A stretch of DNA of 64,000 bases from an uncultured Bacteroidia bacterium (lineage in GTDB: Bacteria; Bacteroidota; Bacteroidia; Bacteroidales; UBA932): assembly GCA_902768985.1 (NCBI GenBank), contig CACXNA010000001.1:186001-250000 (forward strand), written 5' to 3'. This document shows, piece by piece, positions 33,167 through 41,382 of this stretch (within the stretch, counting starts at the first letter, position 1; each line of letters begins with the position of its first letter). The notes below the pieces were generated by a model. That model did no database searches and was not told where the DNA came from. It was given only the letters and a program-made list of their open reading frames with translations. The position numbers and the translations under genes are program-made.

Positions 33167-34994
33167 TATTCCCACCTCCGTCAAGGAGGTTCAGCAACTG
33201 GGCTGGGACTGGATCGACATCATCTTCTTCACCGGAGATGCGTTCGTGGACCATCCCAGTTTCGGCACGGCCTGCATCGCGCGGTACCTGGAGAAAGCCG
33301 GGTACCGCGTCGCGGTCGTGCCCCAGCCGAACTGGCGCGACGACCTGCGGGATTTCCGCAAGTTGGGCGCGCCGCGGCTGTATTTCGCGGTGAACGCGGG
33401 GGCCATGGATTCCATGGTCAACCACTATACGGCCGCGAAGCGCCTGCGCCACGACGACGCGTATACGCCGGAGGGCAGGGCGGGGCAGCGGCCGGATCGC
33501 GCCGTGACCGTCTATTCGAAGATCCTCAAGCAGCTCTGGCCCGACGTGCCCGTCGTCATCGGCGGCGTCGAGGCCTCCCTGCGCCGCCTGACGCACTACG
33601 ACTACTGGGACGACCGGCTGATGCCCTCGATCCTCGTCGACAGCGGCGCCGACTGGCTCTGCTATGGCATGGGCGAGCGCCCCATGCTGGAGCTCACCCG
33701 CGCCATCGAAGCCGGCCGCAATCGGAAGCAAATTGAACAAATCCCGCAGCTTGCATTTTTCCGCACTGGCAAAATTAGCTCCGTTGCGCCGGAAGACCCT
33801 CGGAAAACTTCGCTTCGCTCATCCTTCCCACAGCCTTCGGCTGCGGGCCCCTCCCATTTACGAGGCCATGGGTGGCCACGGTTTTCCGAGGGTCTCCCGG
33901 ACTCCACTGCGCCAATTTTACTGAATTCTTTTGAAGAATGTTGTAAGGATAAGAGGGCGTTCGCGGAGAACTTCCATCATATTGAGATTCAGGCAAATGT
34001 ACTCCATGCGCAGACGCTCGTCGAGCCGGTGGGGAACGGGTATGTGCAGGTGAATCCGCCGTATCCGCCGGCGACGACCGAGGAGATGGACGCCTGCTGG
34101 GACCTGCCGTTCACCAAGCTCCCGCACCCCCGCTACAAGGGCAAGCGCATTCCCGCGTACGACATGATCAAGGACTCGATCATCACCCACCGGGGCTGCT
34201 TCGGCGGCTGCAACTTCTGCACGATCGCCGCCCACCAGGGCAAATTCATCCAGTCGCGCAGCGAGCGCTCCATCTTGGAGGAGGTCCGCAAGCTGGCGGC
34301 CATGCCCGAATTCCACGGCAACATCTCCGACCTCGGCGCGCCCACGGCGAACATGTACGGCCTCCACGGCAAGAACCAGGACCTCTGCGCGAAATGCCGC
34401 CGGCAGTCCTGCCTCTTCCCGGGCCCCTGCCCGAACCTCGACCGCTCGCACGAGCGGGTGCTCAAGCTCTACCGCGCCGTGGACGCCGTCAAGGGCGTGC
34501 GCCACAGCTACATCGGCAGCGGCGTGCGCTATGACCTGTTCCTCGACGAGAAGGGATTCGTCGACGAGACGGGCAAGCCTTACCTGCGCGAGCTCATGCT
34601 CAAGCACACCTCCGGCCGCCTCAAGGTGGCGCCGGAGCATACGGAGGACAAGGTGCTGCACTACATGGGCAAGCCGTCCTTCCGCCTCTTCGAGCGCCTG
34701 CGCATTGAGTTCGACAAGATCAACCGGGAGAACGGCACGCACACCGAGCTGGTGCCGTACTTCATCTCCTCGCACCCCGGCTGCCGGCTGGAGGACATGC
34801 GCCGCCTGGCGGCAAATCCCTGCCTGAAGGGGATTTGGATGGAGCAGGTGCAGGACTTCATGCCCACGCCCATGACCACCTCCTCGGTGATGTGGTGGAG
34901 CGGGCTGGATCCCCGTACGATGAAGCCTGTGTGGACCGAAAAGGATATGTTGAAAAAAAAGGAACAGAAAGCACTTTTTTTTAAGAAAAAGTAG
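33144..34994 (+). CDS. ygiQ: YgiQ family radical SAM protein with an in-frame palindromic insert
   Basis: The 616-residue protein belongs to the UPF0313/YgiQ radical SAM family of unknown reaction. The N-terminus (WDWIDIIFFTGDAFVDHPSFG) is the family's conserved first block. The SAM-cluster motif CFGGCNFC has Cys352, Cys356 and Cys359. A C-terminal extra Cys region (CAKCRRQSCLFPGPCPN) and the block KVAPEHTE are typical. The frame has no ATG near the start; TTG 33144, 23 bases inside argS, is the best start. Residues about 210-259 come from a palindromic DNA element (33771-33919) absent from typical homologues as I recall them; it splits the linker between the first domain and the radical SAM core but keeps the frame. 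Confidence 0.88.
   Translation: MTYRTECNIPTSVKEVQQLGWDWIDIIFFTGDAFVDHPSFGTACIARYLEKAGYRVAVVPQPNWRDDLRDFRKLGAPRLYFAVNAGAMDSMVNHYTAAKRLRHDDAYTPEGRAGQRPDRAVTVYSKILKQLWPDVPVVIGGVEASLRRLTHYDYWDDRLMPSILVDSGADWLCYGMGERPMLELTRAIEAGRNRKQIEQIPQLAFFRTGKISSVAPEDPRKTSLRSSFPQPSAAGPSHLRGHGWPRFSEGLPDSTAPILLNSFEECCKDKRAFAENFHHIEIQANVLHAQTLVEPVGNGYVQVNPPYPPATTEEMDACWDLPFTKLPHPRYKGKRIPAYDMIKDSIITHRGCFGGCNFCTIAAHQGKFIQSRSERSILEEVRKLAAMPEFHGNISDLGAPTANMYGLHGKNQDLCAKCRRQSCLFPGPCPNLDRSHERVLKLYRAVDAVKGVRHSYIGSGVRYDLFLDEKGFVDETGKPYLRELMLKHTSGRLKVAPEHTEDKVLHYMGKPSFRLFERLRIEFDKINRENGTHTELVPYFISSHPGCRLEDMRRLAANPCLKGIWMEQVQDFMPTPMTTSSVMWWSGLDPRTMKPVWTEKDMLKKKEQKALFFKKK
33771..33919 (+). repeat. 149-bp palindromic element inserted in frame inside ygiQ
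   Basis: Imperfect 38-39-base terminal inverted repeats (33771-33808 and 33881-33919) share AAAATT(A/G)G at the outer end and AGACCCTCGGAAAAC at the inner end. The interior holds smaller hairpins (33828-33848 around TTC; 33864-33877). Bases 33808-33820 read GAGCGAAGCGAAG on the minus strand, the core of the short palindrome at 30464. The element adds about 50 residues without stop codons. There is no transposase, so it looks like a MITE- or RPE-like element. Confidence 0.82.
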
Positions 34995-34995
34995 C

Positions 34996-35003
34996 TATAC
35001 TTG
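34996..35003 (+). promoter_or_regulatory. -7-like box before the small acidic protein
   Basis: TATACTTG, one mismatch from TAnnTTTG, lies 23 bases before ATG 35027. Confidence 0.45.
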
Positions 35004-35026
35004 CAGCACAAAACTAAACCTACTTT

Positions 35027-35395
35027 ATGGCACAAGATAATAAAAAGCGACACATCGTCAGCTACGAAAACATGTCCCCCGAACTGGCTGCAGCGTTCGC
35101 GGAGAAGTACCCGAAAGGCTTCAATGACTATCTTCCTGATCTCAACAAATATACGAAGCCGGATGGCACGCCGTTCTATGCGGTGATGATCGAAATCCCG
35201 GATGCGATCTATCTGGTGAAGATCAAGGTGCAGATTGACAATCCTGATGATATCGAGCGCTGGCTCGAGGGCGAAGAGGAGGCCGAGGTCGAGTCCGTGG
35301 CCGGTACCACTTCCGCGCCGGAAGGCGAGGGCGACACCCTGCCGGACGACAACATCTCGCAGTACGGCGCAGACGACGAAGGAGCCGACGCCTAG
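35027..35395 (+). CDS. Small conserved acidic protein of unknown function
   Basis: The 122-residue protein starts MAQDNKKRHIVSYENMSPE. Its first 80 residues (including AEKYPKGFNDYL, YTKPDGTPFYAVMIEIPDAI and YLVKIKVQID) resemble a short conserved hypothetical family I associate with Bacteroidota. The last 40 residues are acidic and low in complexity (EGEEEAEVESVAG, DDEGADA), probably disordered. There is no signal peptide or catalytic motif. It ends one base before the GTG of the ClC gene, so the two form an operon; no function can be assigned. Confidence 0.75.
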   Translation: MAQDNKKRHIVSYENMSPELAAAFAEKYPKGFNDYLPDLNKYTKPDGTPFYAVMIEIPDAIYLVKIKVQIDNPDDIERWLEGEEEAEVESVAGTTSAPEGEGDTLPDDNISQYGADDEGADA

Positions 35396-35396
35396 C

Positions 35397-37139
35397 GTGA
35401 AGTTTTCCCTGAAACATATTTCCGAACACAGCAAACTGCTGTTGCTGAGTCTGATGGTCGGCGTACTCTCCGGGTGCGCCGCCGTCGTTTTGGATTGGTT
35501 GATCCACACCATCAAGCACCTGCTCCGCGACGGTTTCCATTTCGCGTATGCGTGGCAGAACCTGGTGCTGCCGGGTATCGGCATGCTGATATCGTTGCTG
35601 CTCGTGCGCTACCTGATTAAGGACAACATCGGTCACGGCGTCACGAAGGTGCTCCTGGCCGTGTCCCGCAACGAGTCGAAGATCAAGCCGCACAACACCT
35701 GGTCCTCGATGCTGACCTCCAGCATCACCATCGGCTTCGGCGGCTCCGTCGGTGCCGAGGCGCCGATCGTGTATACGGGCGCCGCCATCGGCTCCAACCT
35801 GGGCCGCGCCTTCGGCCTGTCCTACCGCAACATCACCCTGCTGCTGGGCTGCGGCGCCGCCGGTGCCGTGGCCGGCATCTTCAAGGCGCCGCTGGCGGGC
35901 GTGCTTTTCACGCTGGAGATCCTGCTCTTCAACGTGTCGATGAAGTCGCTCCTGCCGGTGCTCATCTCCACCATCTCTGCGACGGTGGTGTCCTACATTT
36001 TCCGGGGTCAGACCCCGGTGTTTGCCTGTACCCTGACGCCGTTCTCGATGGGGAACCTTCCGTTCTACCTCGTGCTGGGCGTGCTGGGCGGCCTGGGTTC
36101 GCTGTACTTCCTGCGGACGACCCTTTTCCTGGAGGACCGCATCGGCAAATTCAAGAATCCCTACCTGCGCTGGGCGATCTGCGCCGGGGCGCTGGGTCTG
36201 CTGATTTTCCTTTTCCCGCCGCTTTACGGCGAGGGTTATGATTCCCTCGGCTTGCTGCTGAACGGGCAGTCGCTCGACCTCGAGGGCCGCAGCGTGTTGT
36301 CGTTCCTATTGGACACGAAGTGGGGCGTGCCGGTGTTCTTCGCGCTGGTCTTCTTCCTGAAGGTGCTCGCGATGACGGCGACCAACGCCGGCGGGGGCGT
36401 CGGCGGTACCTTCGGTCCGACGCTGTTCGTGGGCGCCATCCTCGGTTTCGTCTTCGCCCGTTGTTTCAACAACCTGGGTTTCAGCGTGCCGGAGCAGAAT
36501 TTCGCCCTCGTGGGCATGGCGGCGCTGATGGCCGGCGTGATGCAGGCGCCGATGACGGCCATCTTCCTCATCGCCGAGATTTCCGGCGGCTACGAGCTGC
36601 TGATTCCGCTGATCCTGACTTCTACCGTGGCGTTCGGTACCGTCCGCCTCTTCGAGAAATATTCTATTTATACGAAACGTATCGCGCAGAGTGGCGACCT
36701 GCTCACGCACGACAGCGACCAGGCCGTCCTGACGCTCATGCACATGGAGGACCTGATCCGCGACAAGTATCCGAAGGTGCAGATCGACGCCACGCTGCGC
36801 GAACTGGCCACGGTGGTGGCCGACACGGACGCCGCCGTGCTGGCGGTCATCGACTCCAAGGGCCGTTTCCAGGGTATGATTGACATCGCCCTGGCGCGCA
36901 AGCCGCTGCTGGATCCGTCCAAATACGATTCCTGGCACGTCTACAACATCATGGAGCCCGTGCCGGAGTTCCTCTATGTCGGCGAGAAGATGGAGTCCGT
37001 GATGGCCAAGTTCGACCGCACCGACGCCTGGCGCCTGCCGGTCGTCGACGCCGACCGCAAGTACCTCGGCTTCATCTCCAAATCCCGCCTCCTGATGGCC
37101 TACCGCGCCGAACTCAAGGAGATCACCTCGGAGGACTGA
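35397..37139 (+). CDS. ClC family chloride channel/antiporter with CBS domains
   Basis: The 580-residue protein starts at GTG 35397, immediately after the upstream stop; in-frame codons before that belong to the preceding gene's region. About ten to twelve membrane segments carry the ClC anion-path motifs: GFGGSVGAEAPIVYTG (the Glu of the GxExP gate is kept), GCGAAGAVAGIFKAPLAG, and NAGGGVGGTFGPTLFVG. Two CBS domains follow (about 440-575), which bind adenosine ligands and regulate gating. Retention of the gating Glu allows either channel or Cl-/H+ exchange activity. Nothing in the neighbourhood indicates a special role. Confidence 0.9.
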   Translation: MKFSLKHISEHSKLLLLSLMVGVLSGCAAVVLDWLIHTIKHLLRDGFHFAYAWQNLVLPGIGMLISLLLVRYLIKDNIGHGVTKVLLAVSRNESKIKPHNTWSSMLTSSITIGFGGSVGAEAPIVYTGAAIGSNLGRAFGLSYRNITLLLGCGAAGAVAGIFKAPLAGVLFTLEILLFNVSMKSLLPVLISTISATVVSYIFRGQTPVFACTLTPFSMGNLPFYLVLGVLGGLGSLYFLRTTLFLEDRIGKFKNPYLRWAICAGALGLLIFLFPPLYGEGYDSLGLLLNGQSLDLEGRSVLSFLLDTKWGVPVFFALVFFLKVLAMTATNAGGGVGGTFGPTLFVGAILGFVFARCFNNLGFSVPEQNFALVGMAALMAGVMQAPMTAIFLIAEISGGYELLIPLILTSTVAFGTVRLFEKYSIYTKRIAQSGDLLTHDSDQAVLTLMHMEDLIRDKYPKVQIDATLRELATVVADTDAAVLAVIDSKGRFQGMIDIALARKPLLDPSKYDSWHVYNIMEPVPEFLYVGEKMESVMAKFDRTDAWRLPVVDADRKYLGFISKSRLLMAYRAELKEITSED

Positions 37140-37184
37140 TCTTTCCCTGCTTGCCTTTTCCCGCGGGCGGCCAGATAAAGGTAT

Positions 37185-37637
37185 TTAGATTCGGTTTTTC
37201 GAATCGATGCAGATGGTGACGGGGCCGTCGTTCAGCAGCGCAACTCTCATATCAGCGCCGAATTTGCCGGTTCCGACCGGTTGGCCGATGGCCGCGCTCA
37301 GTTCCCGACAGAATGTCTCATACAGTGGAATCGCAATTTCGTGCCCGGCTGCTCCGATATAGGACGGCCGGTTGCCTTTTTTGGTGGCGGCCATTAGCGT
37401 GAACTGACTGACAACCAGCGCCTCTCCACCGATCTCCACGACACTCCGGTTCATCACCCCGTCGTCATCATTGAAGATCCTTAGGCCAGCGACTTTCCGG
37501 ACCAGCCACTCGATATCTTCCGCACCGTCGTCCGGGCCGATTCCCAGCAACACCAGCAGCCCCGGCCCGATTTTCGACCGGACCTTCCCGTCAATCGTCA
37601 CGCTTGCCGACGATACTCGCTGAATAACCACGCGCAT
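37185..37637 (-). CDS. dtd: D-aminoacyl-tRNA deacylase
   Basis: The 150-residue enzyme removes D-amino acids wrongly attached to tRNA. It begins MRVVIQRVSSASVTIDG at CAT 37635-37637 and contains the family motifs VSQFTL and NDGPVTI, which form the active site across the dimer. Longer in-frame starts up to 37754 would run into the REP-like palindrome and are rejected. It is transcribed alone on the minus strand. Confidence 0.93.
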   Translation of the reverse strand: MRVVIQRVSSASVTIDGKVRSKIGPGLLVLLGIGPDDGAEDIEWLVRKVAGLRIFNDDDGVMNRSVVEIGGEALVVSQFTLMAATKKGNRPSYIGAAGHEIAIPLYETFCRELSAAIGQPVGTGKFGADMRVALLNDGPVTICIDSKNRI

Positions 37638-37689
37638 ACCTTTAGATGTTTTCACAAAGATAACGAAAAGCCGAATAATGGCAATGTCC

Positions 37690-37728
37690 ACGGGGAAGGT
37701 CAAATAGTAGGGGCGACACCTTCCCCGT
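37690..37728. repeat. REP-like palindrome 1, 5' side of RAYT
   Basis: Perfect 11-bp arms ACGGGGAAGGT/ACCTTCCCCGT enclose 17 bases. Outer bases GGCAAT (37680-37685) and ATTGCC (37733-37738) extend the palindrome. Confidence 0.85.
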
Positions 37729-37766
37729 AGGAATTGCCACCGATGACTGTCCATAGCAGAATGATT

Positions 37767-37801
37767 GGGGAAGGTTCGCTACATCAAATGAGATCTTCCC
37801 C
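37767..37801. repeat. REP-like palindrome 2, 5' side of RAYT
   Basis: Arms GGGGAAG (37767-37773) and CTTCCCC (37795-37801) repeat the core of palindrome 1. The loop differs. Confidence 0.75.
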
Positions 37802-37876
37802 GTAAAAAAGGATGTATTTTACGATTACATTTTTTTAATCGGCTAGCTATTCTTACTTTGGTCGAAAATTTAGATT

Positions 37877-38230
37877 ATGAAAAAGATTCTAGAAATCCTC
37901 CAGTATGGAGAAACCGACATCCGCTTCAAGACGGATCTCAAACCAACCGAAAAACCGGACACCATTCCGGGTCTCATCGCCGCTTTTTCTTTCTCTATGA
38001 TGACCTCCCTTTGGGGAGGCAACGAACTTGACGTCATGGCCATTATTCGAGCATTGGCCATTGCCGATCTGGCTGTTAGCGTCAATCGCGAAGAAATGAT
38101 CGAAATGATAGATCAAGGCTCCGCTGAATTTGCACAACTTCTAGAGGAAACCCATCGGGAATTCGAAAAGAATGGCGGCAAGATTGTCCGGTTTTCGCCA
38201 ATCATCCAGCCTGGGAAAACGATGAGTTAA
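37877..38230 (+). CDS. Small hypothetical protein paired with RAYT
   Basis: I do not recognise this 117-residue protein. It begins MKKILEILQYGETDIRFKTD, contains one hydrophobic stretch (GLIAAFSFSMMTSLWGG) that is too short and mixed for a confident membrane helix, then a helical charged C-terminus. It ends two bases before the RAYT start and shares that gene's lower GC and different codon use, so the two probably move or evolve together. A role as accessory or regulator of the RAYT is a guess. Confidence 0.6.
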   Translation: MKKILEILQYGETDIRFKTDLKPTEKPDTIPGLIAAFSFSMMTSLWGGNELDVMAIIRALAIADLAVSVNREEMIEMIDQGSAEFAQLLEETHREFEKNGGKIVRFSPIIQPGKTMS

Positions 38231-38232
38231 CC

Positions 38233-39153
38233 ATGCGTCGCGTTGTCACACACGAGTTGCCGGATGGTAGCATTCGACAGCTTTATCCCTTTCATATCAG
38301 TATGGAGGGACTGGAGACATCAGTTCTATGCAGAGATGATAAAGATTACGATGCCATGGTGAAGATTCTATGCATCGCGGCTCGCAGGAAAAACGTGATT
38401 ATTGTCATCTATGCAGTCGTTTCCAACCACAGCCATGTCGCTGTTTTAGCTGCTAGTCAACGGGATGCTTATGACTATGGACAAGAGCTGAAAAGGATGT
38501 ACGCCATGTGGTTTCGGCGTAAGTACGGAGAAAGTTCCGTCATGCGAGGAACAGATGTAAAAGCCATTTTGCTGGATTCCGACTGGTATGTCCGTAATGC
38601 ACTGGCATACATCCCTCGCAATGCGCTGGATAATGGGTGCAATGTACATGATTACAAATGGACTGGATATCGGGCTATGTTCCGGAAGAGTCCCGATTTC
38701 GGTCCAGTTCGAAGGGTTGCCGGACTAACTAAACGTGAGCGGGAAAGAATTATGCATACCGGGGATGATTTATCAGGAGTCAATTGGTTGATAGACAGTA
38801 GAGAAGAACTGATTCCGGATAGTTTTTGCGAGCACCGCTATCTTGAGCAGGCTTTCGAGGGAGATCCGGCCTTCTTCATGAAAACACTAGGTGGGCAGAA
38901 TACGGCCGAGATGCAAAGCAAGTTGATTGATACACCCAGACGTATGCAAAGAGACGGTGAATTCTTCAAACATGCAAACGAAACCTGTCAGAGATGGTTT
39001 CAAGAAGATATATCCGGAATCTCCGAGGAAAGGAAGACGCGCTTGATTCCCTATCTATACCGAACCTGCCATACAACTATTCCGCAACTGTCACGGACTT
39101 TTGGACTCACCCAGAGCAGAGTATCCTATATTTTGGGTCGGAAATCCAGATAA
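38233..39153 (+). CDS. REP-associated tyrosine transposase (RAYT, Y1/HUH family)
   Basis: The 306-residue protein has the Y1-transposase fold seen in IS200/IS605-like and RAYT proteins. The HUH motif is NHSHV (His66, His68), and the catalytic Tyr is probably Tyr126 in NALAYIPRNALDNG, at the position where RAYTs have Y-I-x-x-NP. A C-terminal helix-turn-helix (IPQLSRTFGLTQSRVSYIL) follows. RAYTs nick and mobilise REP palindromes, and four such palindromes lie around this gene. Its base composition is AT-richer than all neighbours, a sign of horizontal acquisition. It appears intact. Confidence 0.85.
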   Translation: MRRVVTHELPDGSIRQLYPFHISMEGLETSVLCRDDKDYDAMVKILCIAARRKNVIIVIYAVVSNHSHVAVLAASQRDAYDYGQELKRMYAMWFRRKYGESSVMRGTDVKAILLDSDWYVRNALAYIPRNALDNGCNVHDYKWTGYRAMFRKSPDFGPVRRVAGLTKRERERIMHTGDDLSGVNWLIDSREELIPDSFCEHRYLEQAFEGDPAFFMKTLGGQNTAEMQSKLIDTPRRMQRDGEFFKHANETCQRWFQEDISGISEERKTRLIPYLYRTCHTTIPQLSRTFGLTQSRVSYILGRKSR

Positions 39154-39170
39154 CTTAATTCTTTATTGCT

Positions 39171-39205
39171 GGGGAAGGTCTCTTTACAAGTGGCGGGCCT
39201 TCCCC
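39171..39205. repeat. REP-like palindrome 3, 3' side of RAYT
   Basis: Arms GGGGAAGG (39171-39178) and CCTTCCCC (39198-39205) lie 17 bases after the RAYT stop. Confidence 0.82.
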
Positions 39206-39245
39206 GGCAATCCTGCCCTAGGAAGCGATCAGTGGCACTTTCCAT

Positions 39246-39280
39246 GGGGAAGGTGTCGAGGCTATAATCAGACCTTCCCC
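39246..39280. repeat. REP-like palindrome 4, 3' side of RAYT
   Basis: Perfect 9-bp arms GGGGAAGGT (39246-39254) and ACCTTCCCC (39272-39280) enclose 17 bases, the same loop length as palindrome 1. Confidence 0.85.
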
Positions 39281-39306
39281 AAATGCGTAGCCAATGTCGC
39301 TTCCCG

Positions 39307-40209
39307 TCATTCGGCAGAGATATATAACTTCTTCGATTTCAGGTCGAGGATGATGGCGAAGTGCTCCCAGACTTCGTTGCCGACGAGGGTGGTGAAGACG
39401 TCGCTGGCGAGGGCGCCGGTGGTGTTGGTGCTGTAGCCGGCTTCCGTGACGGGCAGGGCCAGACCGCCGATGCGGGCCCCGGCGATGCCGAAATCATATC
39501 CGGCGGAGCTGCCGCCGACGCCTCCGATATCCATTTTGTAAGGCTTTCGGTCTGCCAGCTGGTCCAGGTGGTATTTCGCCGCCGCTTTGCTGGTGAATTC
39601 AAGCCCCTGTCCTGAACCGGTGTCAATCACACCTTTTCCGGCAATGACGGTTCCGGAGTTGAGCGTTACCTCCAGCGGGAAGATGGCGCGCCAGGGCTGT
39701 GCCGGGTCGTACTCAATCGGTACCTGCGTGTAGCCGTCGGTCATGCCCGGCATGAGCGCGTCCAGGAAGGCGATCTTCCGCTTCGGGAAATCGATGACAA
39801 TCACCTTGTCCTTCACCTCTCCCATGCCGAAGATGCCGTCGGCCGAATTCTTCAGGATGGCGCGCAGATCGATGACCGGGACCGGAGACGGTTTGTAGGT
39901 TTTGCCGTCCATCGAGACGGATACGCCGGCGAAGATGACATCGGCAGTCTGCATGCCGTCCCCGGCTCCCTTCATCATGGCCTTGCCCCGCTGGGGGTAG
40001 CTGAGTCCGCTGCCGGCGAGGAAGGTGCTGTCCAGGCAAACATAGGATGATCCGGAGTCGAAGACCAGCCGGGCGGCTTTCCCGTTGATCGCCGCGGGTA
40101 TGTAAATATGATGTTTCTCGTATTGAAAATCAATTGATTGGCCGAATGCGGCCTGCTGCATCAAAAGAATCCCGATGATGCAGCGTCGGAGGATAGTTTG
40201 GTATTTCAT
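39307..40209 (-). CDS. Retropepsin-like aspartyl protease, exported
   Basis: The 300-residue protein has an N-terminal signal peptide (MKYQTILRRC then a hydrophobic run ending AAFGQ). Two aspartyl protease motifs are present, LVFDSGSS (Asp51) and GVIDTGSGQG (Asp196), so one chain carries both catalytic aspartates like a fused pepsin-type pair. Hydrophobic flap-like segments follow each motif. It is the last gene of a four-gene minus-strand operon (BlaI, M56/TonB, TPR, this gene) with a three-base gap to the TPR gene. Processing of a periplasmic or surface partner is likely but unproven. Confidence 0.78.
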   Translation of the reverse strand: MKYQTILRRCIIGILLMQQAAFGQSIDFQYEKHHIYIPAAINGKAARLVFDSGSSYVCLDSTFLAGSGLSYPQRGKAMMKGAGDGMQTADVIFAGVSVSMDGKTYKPSPVPVIDLRAILKNSADGIFGMGEVKDKVIVIDFPKRKIAFLDALMPGMTDGYTQVPIEYDPAQPWRAIFPLEVTLNSGTVIAGKGVIDTGSGQGLEFTSKAAAKYHLDQLADRKPYKMDIGGVGGSSAGYDFGIAGARIGGLALPVTEAGYSTNTTGALASDVFTTLVGNEVWEHFAIILDLKSKKLYISAE

Positions 40210-40212
40210 GGA

Positions 40213-41370
40213 CTATTCGTTCAAGAAGAAGAGTTCGGCTTCCATCCGCTGGATGCCGGTGTCGGCGATCTCGCGGCCGCGGGTGCCTTCGGCGAAGTAG
40301 GGCAGGGCTTTCTTGTACCAGCTGAGGGCTGTCTTGTAGTCTTTTTTGATCTCGTAGCACTGCGCGATCATGTAGTAGGCGGCGTAGTGTTTCGGGTTGT
40401 ATTCCAGCATCTTTTTGTATTCTGCGATGCAGCGGTCGAAGTCGCCGTTCTTGTAGGCGGAGAGGGCGTAGTTCTGGTGCGCGATGGAAGTGGCGTTGAT
40501 GACCTTGGGGTCTGGCTGGAGCATGGCGAGTGCCTTATCGTACCAAACTTCCCAGCCGTCCTTGTGGGCGTCCGAAATCAGCTGGGCGATGGTCAGGGCC
40601 ACGTTTACGTCGGTGGAATCGCGCTCCCAGGCCAGCTTGAACTCCCGCTCCGCGTCGCGGAGCAGGCCGTTTTTCTGGGCGCACTGGCCCAGGTAATAGT
40701 GGACGGCGTAACCATCTTCGCCGAGTTCGTTCATGTGCTTGAAATCCGCTTCCGCGTCGTCGTAGCGCTTCTTGGCGAAGCGCGCGATGCCGCGGACCGG
40801 CAGGATGGTCAGGTTGTCCGGCTCTTCGGCGAGAAAAGCGTCCGCCAGCGCCAGCACTTCGTCGTGCTGTTCGCGCCCCAGCAGGATGCTGCAGAACTTG
40901 TTGAGCACGGACTCGTTGTGCGGCCGGCGGGCGAGGGCCGCGCGGTAGTAGCATTCCGCGGAATCACGCCGCTCCTGCTGGTTGAAGGCGTCGCCCACCA
41001 GGGAGACAACCTGCGTGATGGAGTCGCGCTGCAGGATGCCGCGCCCGATGTCGATGGCGGCGTCGTACTGTTTGCCGCGGTAGAACAGGCTCATCAGGCG
41101 AATCTGGAACAGCAGTTTGTCCGGCTGCATTCTGGCGAGCAGGGTGTACTGATCCAGGGCTTCCGCGGAATTGCCGCTCTGGAAATGGCAGTCTGCCAAT
41201 TCCTCCAGCAGCTCGGGCCGGGGCCCCTGCTCGGCCATCATCTGCGTCAGCGACGCGATGGCCTCGTCGTATTTCCAGAGCTGCTTGAGCTCCCTCACCG
41301 GGGTGAGGTCCTGGGCCGCGAGCGGCGCCAGGGACAGGATCATCAGGATGAGGGAGATCAGGCAGCGCAT
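40213..41370 (-). CDS. TPR-repeat protein, exported
   Basis: The 385-residue protein has a signal peptide (MRCLISLILMILSLAPLAAQ) and then tetratricopeptide repeats over nearly its full length, for example YDEAIASLTQMM, NSAEALDQYTLLARMQPDKL and YKTALSWYKKALPYF. TPR arrays bind partner proteins. It lies between an M56/TonB sensor and an aspartyl protease in a compact operon, so it is likely a periplasmic adaptor for one of them. No catalytic motif is visible. Confidence 0.83.
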   Translation of the reverse strand: MRCLISLILMILSLAPLAAQDLTPVRELKQLWKYDEAIASLTQMMAEQGPRPELLEELADCHFQSGNSAEALDQYTLLARMQPDKLLFQIRLMSLFYRGKQYDAAIDIGRGILQRDSITQVVSLVGDAFNQQERRDSAECYYRAALARRPHNESVLNKFCSILLGREQHDEVLALADAFLAEEPDNLTILPVRGIARFAKKRYDDAEADFKHMNELGEDGYAVHYYLGQCAQKNGLLRDAEREFKLAWERDSTDVNVALTIAQLISDAHKDGWEVWYDKALAMLQPDPKVINATSIAHQNYALSAYKNGDFDRCIAEYKKMLEYNPKHYAAYYMIAQCYEIKKDYKTALSWYKKALPYFAEGTRGREIADTGIQRMEAELFFLNE

Positions 41371-41382
41371 GGTTGGTATGGT

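Noticed and set aside
37185-37754. Longer dtd start at 37754
   Set aside because: The extra 39 residues are encoded by the REP-like palindrome and do not fit the Dtd N-terminus, which begins at MRVVIQRV.
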